Assembly: GCA_023430705.1 (NCBI GenBank)
Contig: JAEYZJ010000156.1
Location: forward strand, 1-11,376
Direction: 5' to 3'
Source of the DNA: Pseudomonadota bacterium
GTDB taxonomy: Bacteria > Pseudomonadota > Alphaproteobacteria > Rhizobiales > Devosiaceae
DNA: 11,376 nt
This document shows, piece after piece, positions 1-7,085 of the stretch; position 1 is the stretch's first letter; each line of letters starts with the position of its first letter. Below the pieces are notes generated by a model. The model was given only the letters and a program-made list of their open reading frames with translations, was not told the DNA's origin and ran no database searches. The translations under genes and the position numbers were made by a program.

Positions 1-161
1 CGGTGGCCCCGTTCGGCGGGGCGATGAAGTGGGAAGCTTCGCGCGGCGGGGACCTGTTTCCCCATCTCTACGGCGAATTGCAGATGTCGAGCGTGACGGC
101 GATGGCCGACCTCGATGTCCCGGCCGATGGCATCGTCGCGCTGCCGGAGTGGGTGAAATGA
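1..161 (+). CDS. DUF952 domain protein, C-terminal part (5' end outside window)
   Basis: Reading from base 3, the frame is open from the window edge to a TGA at 159-161 and encodes the last 52 residues of a small protein. The segment with LKWE-like KWEASRGG followed by LFPHLYGEL and the ending ALPEWVK matches my memory of the C-terminus of DUF952 proteins, which are about 110-120 residues long and often sit just before pyrD in rhizobial-type genomes. No biochemical role is established for this family; a distant relation to the ADP-ribosyltransferase fold has been proposed, which I recall but cannot verify. The stop overlaps the pyrD start (ATGA), so the two genes are probably co-transcribed and translationally coupled. 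The N-terminus and promoter lie outside the window. Confidence 0.8.
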   Translation, partial: VAPFGGAMKWEASRGGDLFPHLYGELQMSSVTAMADLDVPADGIVALPEWVK

Positions 162-1267
162 TCTTCTCGCGCCTCTCGCCGCTGTTGCGCATCCCGGCCC
201 TCTCCGGCCTCACCAGGGAAGCGCTGCTGAAGATGGACCCCGAGATTGCCCACGGCGCGACCATCGCGGCGCTGCGTCTCGGCCTTGCCCCCGAGCAGGA
301 GGGAACTGACCCGCCCGAGCTCAGGACGACCCTCTGCGGGCTCGAGCTGAAGAACCCCGTCGGCATGGCCGCCCGCTTCGACAAGAACGCGGAAGTGCCA
401 AAGCCGCTCGCCCGCATGGGCTTCGGCATGGTCGAGGTGGGCACCGTGACTCCACGGCCGCAAGAGGGCAACCCCAAGCCGCGCCTGTTTCGCGTCGGCC
501 CGGCCGAGGGCGTCATCAACCGCATGGGCTTCAACAACGAGGGCCACGAGGCGGCGTTCGCGCGGCTCAAGGGCGCCCATGTCGGCGCCATCCTTGGGGT
601 CAATATCGGGGCCAACAAGGACAGCGAGGACTTCGTCGCCGACTACGTCGCGGGCGTCACTCGTTTTGCCGAGGTCGCCGATTACCTCACCGTCAACATC
701 TCCTCGCCCAACACTCCCGGTCTGCGGAACCTGCAGTCCGATGAAGCCCTGAGCCGGCTGCTGGGCGCCGTGCTGAAAGCGCGCTCCAAGGCCTCCGTGC
801 GCGTCCCCGTGCTGCTCAAGATCGCCCCCGACCTGGACGAGCGCCAGCTCGATGACATCGCCCGCGTCGTGCTCGCCACCGACCTCGACGGGCTGGTCGT
901 CTCCAACACCACCCTCAGCCGGGACCCCGTTCTGGGCATGGAGAACGCCACCGAGACCGGCGGCCTTTCCGGAAAGCCGCTGTTCAACCTCGCGACCCTG
1001 AAGCTGGCCCAGATGCGCCAGCGCGTCGGCAGCCTGCCGATCGTCGGTGTCGGCGGCATCCATTCGCCCGAAAGTGCCGTGGCCAAGTTCGAGGCAGGCG
1101 CCAACGCCATTCAGCTCTACTCCGCGCTGGTCTTCGGCGGCCTCGACATGCTGGACCGGCTGAAGCGCGGGCTTGTAGCGGCCGTCCGCAGCAAGGGGCT
1201 CAAGTCCGTGTCCGAGCTGACCGGCAGGACCACGGCCGAGTGGGCCAGCGGCAAGGCGCGGCTGTAG
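158..1267 (+). CDS. pyrD: Dihydroorotate dehydrogenase (quinone), class 2 PyrD
   Basis: This 369-residue enzyme oxidises dihydroorotate to orotate with ubiquinone as acceptor, the fourth step of pyrimidine synthesis, at the inner face of the cytoplasmic membrane. The N-terminal 45 residues fit the membrane-associating helical extension of class 2 enzymes. Visible family motifs are the FMN/substrate loop around residues 66-80 with the substrate-contacting Lys76, EVGTVTPRPQ (93-102), INRMGFNN (120-127), NISSPNTPGLR (180-190) with catalytic Ser183 typical of class 2, SNTT (249-252), SGKPLF (271-276), and the FMN phosphate region GVGGI (297-301) and LYSA (320-323). Length is normal. ATG 158 is chosen because it overlaps the DUF952 stop and has GGAG at 146-149, 8 nt upstream; the frame stays open further upstream but over DUF952 coding sequence. 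One oddity is Arg73 in the AAxFDK loop, where Gly is nearly universal. The 3' end converges with the kinase gene. Confidence 0.96.
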   Translation: MIFSRLSPLLRIPALSGLTREALLKMDPEIAHGATIAALRLGLAPEQEGTDPPELRTTLCGLELKNPVGMAARFDKNAEVPKPLARMGFGMVEVGTVTPRPQEGNPKPRLFRVGPAEGVINRMGFNNEGHEAAFARLKGAHVGAILGVNIGANKDSEDFVADYVAGVTRFAEVADYLTVNISSPNTPGLRNLQSDEALSRLLGAVLKARSKASVRVPVLLKIAPDLDERQLDDIARVVLATDLDGLVVSNTTLSRDPVLGMENATETGGLSGKPLFNLATLKLAQMRQRVGSLPIVGVGGIHSPESAVAKFEAGANAIQLYSALVFGGLDMLDRLKRGLVAAVRSKGLKSVSELTGRTTAEWASGKARL

Positions 1268-1268
1268 C

Positions 1269-1949
1269 TCACCCCTTGGTCACCAGTTCCAGCACCACGC
1301 CGGCCCGCCCCTTCGAGCGCTGCACCGTGTCGTAGTTGCCGAGGTCGACGCGCTCGACATGCTCGCGGTTGCGCTCCTCGCTGAACAGTCCGTGCTCGGC
1401 ATGCCGCCGCAGCAGGCGCGCCCGCACCTTTTCGCGCGGCACGTCGAGGAACACTGCGAGGTCGAGCATCGACCTGATCCGCCACCATGGCGAGTTGGCG
1501 AGGAGCAGGTAATTGCCTTCGACCACGAGGATCCTCGCCTCGGACGGCACGATGAACGCATCCAGCACCACGTCCTCGATCTCGCGCGAGTAGCCGGGGC
1601 CGCTGACCGGACTGGTCGCGTCCTTCAGTGTCCCGAGGAAATCGGCGAACGCCCCACCCTCGAACGTGTGCGGCGCGCCCTTGTCCTTGACCGTGCCGAG
1701 CATCTCGAGCTTGGCGTGCAGCATGTGGAAGCCGTCCATCGGGACATGGGCGGCAATCCCCGGTGTCTGGGCGTTGAGCGCATCGACGAGCTGTGCCGCC
1801 AGTGTCGACTTGCCAACCCCCGGGCCACCCGCGAGCCCGACGGCGACGCGGCGGTCGCGCCGCGCCAACGTTTCATTCGCCTGCGTCACCAGCCAGTCGA
1901 GGGCCGCCGTGGGGGAAAGCTGCAGCTGTTGCGGTTCGTTGTCGTTCAT
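1269..1949 (-). CDS. P-loop nucleoside/nucleotide kinase family protein (YggC/FrcK type, uridine/pantothenate kinase-like)
   Basis: The 226-residue protein has a Walker A motif GGPGVGKST (41-49), the MDGFH motif (71-75) found in the uridine kinase/PanK-like branch, a KGAPHTF segment (90-96), a YSREIEDV segment after residue 120, the Walker-B-like strand VVEGNYLLL (132-140), and an Arg-rich lid (about 166-172). This is the architecture of the small soluble kinases annotated as nucleoside/nucleotide kinase or, in sugar-uptake operons, FrcK. The substrate cannot be told from sequence; here there is no sugar transporter next to it and the adjacent pyrD is on the other strand, so context gives no answer. 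I chose ATG 1949 rather than the upstream in-frame start at 1994 because GGAGG lies 5 nt before it. It is divergent from the helicase and convergent with pyrD. Confidence 0.9.
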   Translation of the reverse strand: MNDNEPQQLQLSPTAALDWLVTQANETLARRDRRVAVGLAGGPGVGKSTLAAQLVDALNAQTPGIAAHVPMDGFHMLHAKLEMLGTVKDKGAPHTFEGGAFADFLGTLKDATSPVSGPGYSREIEDVVLDAFIVPSEARILVVEGNYLLLANSPWWRIRSMLDLAVFLDVPREKVRARLLRRHAEHGLFSEERNREHVERVDLGNYDTVQRSKGRAGVVLELVTKG

Positions 1950-1954
1950 CGCGT

Positions 1955-1959
1955 CCTCC
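1955..1959 (-). promoter_or_regulatory. Shine-Dalgarno site of the kinase gene
   Basis: On the minus strand the bases read GGAGG, 5 nt before ATG 1949. This settles the start of the kinase at 1949 and argues against the upstream in-frame codon at 1994. Confidence 0.75.
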
Positions 1960-2047
1960 GCGCACTGGCGTAGCGGATTTGTCGGCGCGCGCAAGCTCGA
2001 TGCGAGTGGCCCTCCTGGCCGCCGGGCGGCAGTGCATGCCCGCCTTC

Positions 2048-2076
2048 TTGTCTAGGCAGCCTGCACGCCCCATAAT
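2048..2076 (+). promoter_or_regulatory. Sigma70-type promoter of the helicase-pdeM operon
   Basis: TTGTCT (2048-2053) and CATAAT (2071-2076) are separated by exactly 17 nt. The -10 box matches TATAAT at five of six positions and the -35 keeps the TTG that is most conserved in alphaproteobacteria. It lies in the 125-bp divergent region and points at the helicase. The -10 box overlaps the ATG at 2075, so the transcript would begin near 2083, downstream of that codon. This is a match by eye; no transcript evidence is available. Confidence 0.55.
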
Positions 2077-4660
2077 GTGCACAAACCGGGAACGCTTCTT
2101 GCCCCTCCACCACCAGATCACCGACTGGTTCACATCGAAAGGCTGGACACCGCGCCAGCACCAGTTGAGCGTGCTGGAGGCTACCGAGGCGGGCGCCTCG
2201 GCTCTGCTGATCGCGCCCACCGGCGCCGGCAAGACGCTGGCCTGGTTCCTGCCCACCGTCAATGACCTGATCGACAACCCGCGGCGGGGGCTGCACACAC
2301 TCTACCTCTCGCCGCTGAAGGCCCTGGCGGTGGACGTCCATCGCAACCTCACCGGGCCGATCTCGGAAATGGGGCTTTCCATCAAGGTCGAGACCCGCAC
2401 CGGCGACACTCCCTCACACCGGCGGCAACGGCAGCGCTTCGATCCACCGCAGATATTGCTCACCACGCCGGAGCAACTGGCGCTGCTCCTCTCACACGCG
2501 GACTCGGCGAAGCTCTTTGCCGGCCTGAAGCGGATCGTCCTCGACGAACTGCACGCCATGGTTACGCACAAGCGCGGCGAGCTGATGTCGCTCGGCCTCG
2601 CCCGCCTCGCAACGCTCGCGCCCGCAGTGCGGATAACCGCCTTGAGCGCGACGGTCGCCCGGCCGGACCTCCTGCGTGACTGGATCGCGAGCCCCGTGCC
2701 CGATGCAGAGGCGCGCTTGCTGATGGGGCAGGGCGGCGCGCGGCCCCACATCGAGATCCTGCGCTCCGAGGAGCGCATCCCGTGGGCCGGCCACTCGACC
2801 CTCTACGCCATCCCCGAGCTCTACCAGGTCATCAAGGAGCACCGGACCACGCTGCTCTTCGTCAATACGCGCTCGCAGGCCGAGATGCTGTTCCAGGAGC
2901 TCTGGGCCGCCAACGACGAGATGCTCCCCATCGCCATGCACCACGGCTCGCTGGCCGTGGAGCAACGGCGCAAGGTCGAGGCCGCCATGGCTGAAGGCCG
3001 GCTTCGCGCCGTGGTCTGCACCTCTACCCTCGACCTCGGTATCGACTGGGGCGATGTCGATCTCGTCGTGCAGGTCGGCGCGCCCAAGGGCTCGAGTCGC
3101 ATGCTGCAGCGCATCGGTCGCGCCAACCACCGGCTCGACGAGCCCTCCAAGGCCCTGTTCGTACCCTCCAACCGCTTCGAGGTACTCGAATGCGAGGCCG
3201 CGCTCGAGGCGGTCGAGCGCAACGCCCAGGACAGCGAGGACCCCGTCTCCGGCGGGCTCGACGTGCTGGCCCAGCACGTCCTCGGCACCGCCTGCGCCAT
3301 GCCGATCGAGCCGGTGGCCCTCTACGACGAGATCCGCCGCGCCTGGCCCTACCGCGACCTGCAGTGGGAGACTTTCGAGCGTGTCGTGGACTTCGTCGCC
3401 ACGGGTGGCTATGCGCTGCGCGCCTATGAGCGCTACGCCAAGTTGCGCAGGATGGAGGACGGCCGCTTCCGCATCTCGCATCCCGGGATCGCCCAGCAGT
3501 ACCGGCTCAATATCGGCACCATCGTGGAAGAACCGATGGTCAGGGTCCGGCTGGTGCGGGGCCGGGGCTTCACCGCGGGTGCCACAACCGGCCCGATCGG
3601 CCGCACCGGCCGCGTGCTCGGCGAGATGGAGGAGTATTTCTTCACGACGCTCACACGGGGCGACACCTTCCTCTTCGGCTCCGAGATCGTCGCCTTCGAG
3701 GGCATGTTCGAGAACGAGGCCTACGTCTCGCGCTCGCAGGGCAAGGATCCCAGGATCCCCTCCTACATGGGCGGCAAGTTTCCCCTCTCCACCTTCCTTG
3801 CCGAAGGCGTCCGCAACCTGCTGGCCCACCCGGGCGAATGGCATCTGCTTCCCGATCAGGTCAGCGACTGGCTCCGCCTGCAGCAGGAAGCTTCGATCCT
3901 CCCCGCATCGGACTCCATGCTGGTCGAGACCTTCCCGCGCGGCGCGCTGAACTATCTGGTCTGCTATCCCTTCGAGGGACGGCTGGCCCACCAGACGCTG
4001 GGCATGTTGCTCACCCGCCGACTCGAGCGGGCCCGTGCGCGTCCCCTCGGTTTCGTCGCCTCCGACTACTCCCTCGCCGTCTGGGGACTGGGCGATTTCT
4101 CCGGGCTCATCCGCACCGGCCGGCTGTCGCTCGATGACCTCTTCGACGAGGACATGCTGGGCGACGACCTCGAGGCCTGGCTCGACGAGAGCCAGCTGAT
4201 GCGCCGCACCTTCCGCAACTGCGCCATCATCGCCGGGCTCATCGAGCGCCGGCACCCCGGCCAGAAGGAAAAGACCGGACGCCAGATCACTGTCTCCTCC
4301 GACATCATTTACGACGTGCTCTACCACCACGAGCCCGACCACATCCTGATCCAGGCGACGCGGCGCGATGCCGCGCGTGGCTTGCTCGATATCGAGCGTC
4401 TCGGCCACATGCTTGCCCGCATCAAGCGGCACATCGTGCACAAGCCGCTCGACCGAATCTCGCCTTTGGCGGTACCGGTTCTGCTGGATATCGGCAAAGT
4501 CCCGGTGGCTGGCGAAGCGCGCGAAAGCGCCATGGCGGAGGCCGCCGAGGAATTGATCGCCGAGGCCATGGGCATCGGGGCGGCGCCTTCCTCGGATGAG
4601 GTTTCTGGCCCCTCGCACGTGAAGGCGCCCCGGACGAGACAGAGGAAGCGGGTGAATTGA
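2075..4660 (+). CDS. Lhr-Core DEXH-box helicase, ligase-associated DNA damage response type (TIGR04121-like)
   Basis: This is a superfamily 2 3'-5' helicase of 861 residues counted from ATG 2075. Motifs: QxxL-type start with RQHQL (27-31), Walker A APTGAGKT (47-54), motif Ic TTPEQL (130-135), DELH (157-160), SAT (191-193), LFVNTR (261-266), TSTLDLGIDWGDVD (316-329) and motif VI QRIGRANHR (345-353). After the two RecA domains come the winged helix (about 390-465, with LDVLAQHVLGTA) and the Lhr-specific C-terminal domain, ending with SSDIIYDVL (741-749) and RDAARGLLDIERLG (764-777); a short basic tail follows. Length and order fit the Lhr-Core form that works with a ligase, an exonuclease and PdeM in DNA repair. 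The stop overlaps pdeM. ATG 2075 has no Shine-Dalgarno and sits inside a promoter -10 box; TTG 2099, preceded by GGGA at 2088-2091, may be the true start and would give 853 residues beginning just before the conserved WF..KGW segment. Confidence 0.93.
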   Translation: MCTNRERFLPLHHQITDWFTSKGWTPRQHQLSVLEATEAGASALLIAPTGAGKTLAWFLPTVNDLIDNPRRGLHTLYLSPLKALAVDVHRNLTGPISEMGLSIKVETRTGDTPSHRRQRQRFDPPQILLTTPEQLALLLSHADSAKLFAGLKRIVLDELHAMVTHKRGELMSLGLARLATLAPAVRITALSATVARPDLLRDWIASPVPDAEARLLMGQGGARPHIEILRSEERIPWAGHSTLYAIPELYQVIKEHRTTLLFVNTRSQAEMLFQELWAANDEMLPIAMHHGSLAVEQRRKVEAAMAEGRLRAVVCTSTLDLGIDWGDVDLVVQVGAPKGSSRMLQRIGRANHRLDEPSKALFVPSNRFEVLECEAALEAVERNAQDSEDPVSGGLDVLAQHVLGTACAMPIEPVALYDEIRRAWPYRDLQWETFERVVDFVATGGYALRAYERYAKLRRMEDGRFRISHPGIAQQYRLNIGTIVEEPMVRVRLVRGRGFTAGATTGPIGRTGRVLGEMEEYFFTTLTRGDTFLFGSEIVAFEGMFENEAYVSRSQGKDPRIPSYMGGKFPLSTFLAEGVRNLLAHPGEWHLLPDQVSDWLRLQQEASILPASDSMLVETFPRGALNYLVCYPFEGRLAHQTLGMLLTRRLERARARPLGFVASDYSLAVWGLGDFSGLIRTGRLSLDDLFDEDMLGDDLEAWLDESQLMRRTFRNCAIIAGLIERRHPGQKEKTGRQITVSSDIIYDVLYHHEPDHILIQATRRDAARGLLDIERLGHMLARIKRHIVHKPLDRISPLAVPVLLDIGKVPVAGEARESAMAEAAEELIAEAMGIGAAPSSDEVSGPSHVKAPRTRQRKRVN

Positions 4661-5388
4661 CTTCTGCCTGGGCCATGCGAACGGCCCGCACCGACCACGA
4701 AGGCGATCCCGTGCTGCTGGCCTTTTCCGGTCACGTCTTCGAGCCCTTGCCCTCCGGCGCCCTGTGGTGGGCCGCCGAGCGGACCCTTCTGGTCGCCGAT
4801 CTCCACCTCGAGAAGCTGAGTTCCTTCGCCCGTCGCGGCTCGCTCCTGCCGCCTTACGACACCGGGCTCACGCTCAGGCGCCTTGAAGCCGACATTGCGC
4901 GCACCGGAGCCGAAGACGTCGTCGCACTCGGCGACAGCTTCCACCGCGACGAGGGGACGACGACGCTGCTCGACGCCGACCGGCTGCGCCTAGCGAACCT
5001 CATGGGCCAGGCCCGCTGGACCTGGATTTCCGGCAACCACGACCCGGCTCCCCATGCGCTGGGAGGGGCCTGCGTGCCCGTCCTCGAACGCGCCGGGCTC
5101 ACCCTGACGCATGAGCCGCGCGCGGGCATCGGGCTGATTGCGGGGCACCTGCATCCCGCCGCGCATATCGCGATGAACGGCCGCTCGGTGCGCCGCCCCT
5201 GCTTCGTGCATGATGGCCGGATCATGGTGCTGCCCGCCTACGGCGCGGCCACCGGTTCACTCAACATCCTCGCCCCGGCCTTTGCCGGGCTGATGCACTG
5301 GCCGACGCTCGAGGTCGCGATGATCGGCCGCGGCCGCGTCTATCCTGTCAGCCCCCGGCGGCTGGTACGGGGATACGAAGGCTGGTGA
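4657..5388 (+). CDS. pdeM: PdeM/MPE, ligase-associated DNA damage response metallophosphoesterase nuclease
   Basis: This is a calcineurin-like phosphoesterase of 243 residues. The studied relative in Pseudomonas putida (MPE) is a manganese-dependent single-strand DNA endonuclease encoded beside Lhr, a ligase and an exonuclease. The metal-binding motifs are all present: DLHLEK (48-53), GDSFH (92-96), GNHD (126-129), THE (151-153) and GHLHP (163-167). The conserved Arg/Tyr-rich C-terminal segment after residue 200 also fits. It is in an operon with the helicase, with a TTGA overlap (TTG 4657, helicase TGA 4658-4660). I chose TTG because GAGGAA at 4642-4647 lies 9 nt upstream; the alternative is ATG 4675, six codons later, with no visible ribosome site. 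The metal site begins well after both candidates, so the function call does not depend on the choice. It converges with the TIGR02186 gene at 6 nt. Confidence 0.93.
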   Translation: MTSAWAMRTARTDHEGDPVLLAFSGHVFEPLPSGALWWAAERTLLVADLHLEKLSSFARRGSLLPPYDTGLTLRRLEADIARTGAEDVVALGDSFHRDEGTTTLLDADRLRLANLMGQARWTWISGNHDPAPHALGGACVPVLERAGLTLTHEPRAGIGLIAGHLHPAAHIAMNGRSVRRPCFVHDGRIMVLPAYGAATGSLNILAPAFAGLMHWPTLEVAMIGRGRVYPVSPRRLVRGYEGW

Positions 5389-5394
5389 GCCCCG

Positions 5395-6153
5395 CTATCG
5401 CCTGAACACCACGCCACCCAACCACCCTGTGAACAGCGCCAGTGCCACGCAGACGATGCCGTAGAGCAGCGGCTGCTGCCGTGCCGATTGCCCGAGGAAC
5501 CGCTCGAACCCGATCTTGCGCACCGAGAAGCCCTCCGCCCTGTCGGCGACGATCTCGCCATTCCGGAACAGGTAGGTATGAGCCAGGTACGACCCGGGCG
5601 GCGCGTCTGCCGGCAGCGAGACCTGCGCGTAATAGAACGTGTTGGAGCGGAACGTCACCCCGTTCTCGTTGAGCTTGAACATCCCCTTCTGCTCCATCAG
5701 CCGCACCAGCTGCGGGCCGAAAACCAGCGACTCGTACCAACTCTCGCCCGGCGCGGCCTCGGTCTGCTTGGCAAGGGGAATGGCGCGCTCGGCCAGCGTG
5801 ATGGGGTTGGTGATCTCGCTCAGCCGCGCGTCGCTCAGCACCTGGTAGAACGATGGGAAATTCACGAACTCGACCTGCGCCGTGTTAATCCAGACGCCGA
5901 ACACGTTGGACTTCCTGCGCGCCACCCGGTTCTGCAGCGGCCCGGTCACAGTGATGACGACATGGTAGGGGCCGCTGACCGGCTCGGTGCTCCCCACATC
6001 GGGCTCGATGCTGCCGAACAGCGTCAGGTTCTGCCCCGAGAAACTGGACGTGATCGAGACGACGTCCTGGCTCACCTGGGTGATCAGCCGTTCCGCCACG
6101 GCGGGCGACGCCATCGCCGCAAGGCCCGCCAGCGCGATCAGGAGCCGGTGCAT
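5395..6153 (-). CDS. TIGR02186 family protein, periplasmic with C-terminal membrane anchor, unknown function
   Basis: The 252-residue product starts with a clear signal peptide (residues 1-20, hydrophobic core and an AVA cleavage motif before Glu21). A beta-rich extracytoplasmic domain follows (about 21-225), including FSGQNLTLFGSIEP (38-51), VVITVTGP (65-72), WINTAQVEFVNFPSFY (88-103) and YYAQVSLPADAPPGSY (174-189). A single hydrophobic helix (about 229-250) ending in RR anchors the C-terminus in the inner membrane. This matches my memory of TIGR02186 proteins, conserved in alphaproteobacteria and regularly encoded next to a TauE/SafE permease. The role is not known; the layout suggests a periplasmic accessory subunit of that permease. 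Its ATG shares one base with the permease stop (TGATG on the minus strand), implying translational coupling. The longer in-frame extension to 7191 is only the shadow of the permease gene. Confidence 0.88.
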   Translation of the reverse strand: MHRLLIALAGLAAMASPAVAERLITQVSQDVVSITSSFSGQNLTLFGSIEPDVGSTEPVSGPYHVVITVTGPLQNRVARRKSNVFGVWINTAQVEFVNFPSFYQVLSDARLSEITNPITLAERAIPLAKQTEAAPGESWYESLVFGPQLVRLMEQKGMFKLNENGVTFRSNTFYYAQVSLPADAPPGSYLAHTYLFRNGEIVADRAEGFSVRKIGFERFLGQSARQQPLLYGIVCVALALFTGWLGGVVFRR

Positions 6154-7085
6154 CAGATCACCCCCGATGCGCCGATCACGGCGGTGGAGTAGGGGTCGGA
6201 CGGCGCGAGGATGAGGCTCAGACCGAAACGGATGGCGACGGCGAGAACGAGGATCGCGAGCAGCGCGCGCAGCTGTTCGCCGCGCAGGTATTTGCCGGCC
6301 GATGCGCCGAACTGCGCGCCCACCGTGCCGCCCACCATCAGGCAGAAGGCGAGCAGGATGTCGACGCTCTGGCTCTGCACCGCATGCAGGATCGTGGTCG
6401 CCGCCATCATCGCCACCACCTGCAGCAGCGAGGTGCCGATGACCATGCTGGCCGGCATGCGCAGGATGTAGACCAGCGCCGGCACAAGGATGAAGCCGCC
6501 GCCGATACCGAGCAGCGACCCGATGAAGCCGATGCAAAGGCCGAGGACCAGCACCGGGATGACCGAGATGTAGAGTCGCGACCTCTTGAACCGCACGCGC
6601 CAGGGCAGCCCATGGAACCAGTTGTGCTGGTTGGGCAGCTTCTCGCGCGTCACGATTCCCGCCCGCCGCTTCAGGATGGCCCGTGCCGACTCGATCAGCA
6701 TCAGCGTGCCCACGAAACCCAGCAGCACGAGGAAACCGACCGAGATGAAGAGGTCGAGCTGGCCCGCCGCGCGCAGCACCTGGAACGTGGCGACGCCGCC
6801 GAAGGCCCCTAGAATGCCCGACAGCACCAGGTAGAGCGACATGTGGAGGTCGATCTGGCCGCGCCTGTAGTAACTGAGCGCTCCCGAGGTGGACGCGGCC
6901 ACCACCTGTCCGGTCACCGACGCCACCGCCACCGACGACGGCACCCCCGAAAAGATCAGCAGCGGCGTCAGGAGGAAGCCGCCACCCACCCCGAACAGCC
7001 CCGACAGGAACCCGACCGCCCCCCCGATCCCCACGAGGAAGAACAGGTTCATGGAAAGCTCGGCGATCGGCAGATAGACCTGCAC
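6153..7085 (-). CDS. TauE/SafE family permease (putative anion/sulfur-compound exporter)
   Basis: This is a polytopic inner-membrane protein of 310 residues with the two-fold internal repeat of the TauE/SafE (formerly DUF81) family: GFLSGLFGVGGGFLLTPLLI (25-44) and GFIGSLLGIGGGFILVPAL (186-204). Between the halves lies a basic cytoplasmic loop (about 136-172, including WFHGLPWRVRFKRSR) that is longer than in minimal family members. Members have been linked to export of sulfite or organosulfur anions, but the substrate of this subgroup is unproven. I place the start at GTG 7085 because the resulting VQVYLPIAEL N-terminus resembles the MQ(I/V)YLPIAE start I recall for rhizobial homologues; there is no strong ribosome site. 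ATG 7112, nine codons earlier, and ATG 7052, further in, are alternatives. It is coupled to the TIGR02186 gene and preceded by a 141-bp leader with an inverted repeat. Confidence 0.9.
   Translation of the reverse strand: MQVYLPIAELSMNLFFLVGIGGAVGFLSGLFGVGGGFLLTPLLIFSGVPSSVAVASVTGQVVAASTSGALSYYRRGQIDLHMSLYLVLSGILGAFGGVATFQVLRAAGQLDLFISVGFLVLLGFVGTLMLIESARAILKRRAGIVTREKLPNQHNWFHGLPWRVRFKRSRLYISVIPVLVLGLCIGFIGSLLGIGGGFILVPALVYILRMPASMVIGTSLLQVVAMMAATTILHAVQSQSVDILLAFCLMVGGTVGAQFGASAGKYLRGEQLRALLAILVLAVAIRFGLSLILAPSDPYSTAVIGASGVI

Noticed and set aside
68..1063. 331-codon minus-strand frame antisense to pyrD
   Set aside because: It mirrors pyrD codons, has low-complexity composition and no recognisable domain.
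2015..2032. Bulged GC hairpin in the divergent kinase/helicase region
   Set aside because: Short, imperfect, and likely by chance in GC-rich DNA; no regulator family fits.
1793..2074. 94-codon N-terminal extension of the helicase
   Set aside because: It mostly lies antisense to the kinase gene, is not domain-like, and is upstream of the predicted promoter.
1950..2110. Possible SOS (LexA) box before the DNA repair operon
   Set aside because: I looked for the alphaproteobacterial GTTC-N7-GTTC pattern on both strands; only single GAAC half-sites are present.
2492..4618. 708-codon open frame on the minus strand inside the helicase gene
   Set aside because: It is antisense to a gene with full helicase motifs; long antisense frames are expected with high-GC codon use, and its translation shows no family motif.
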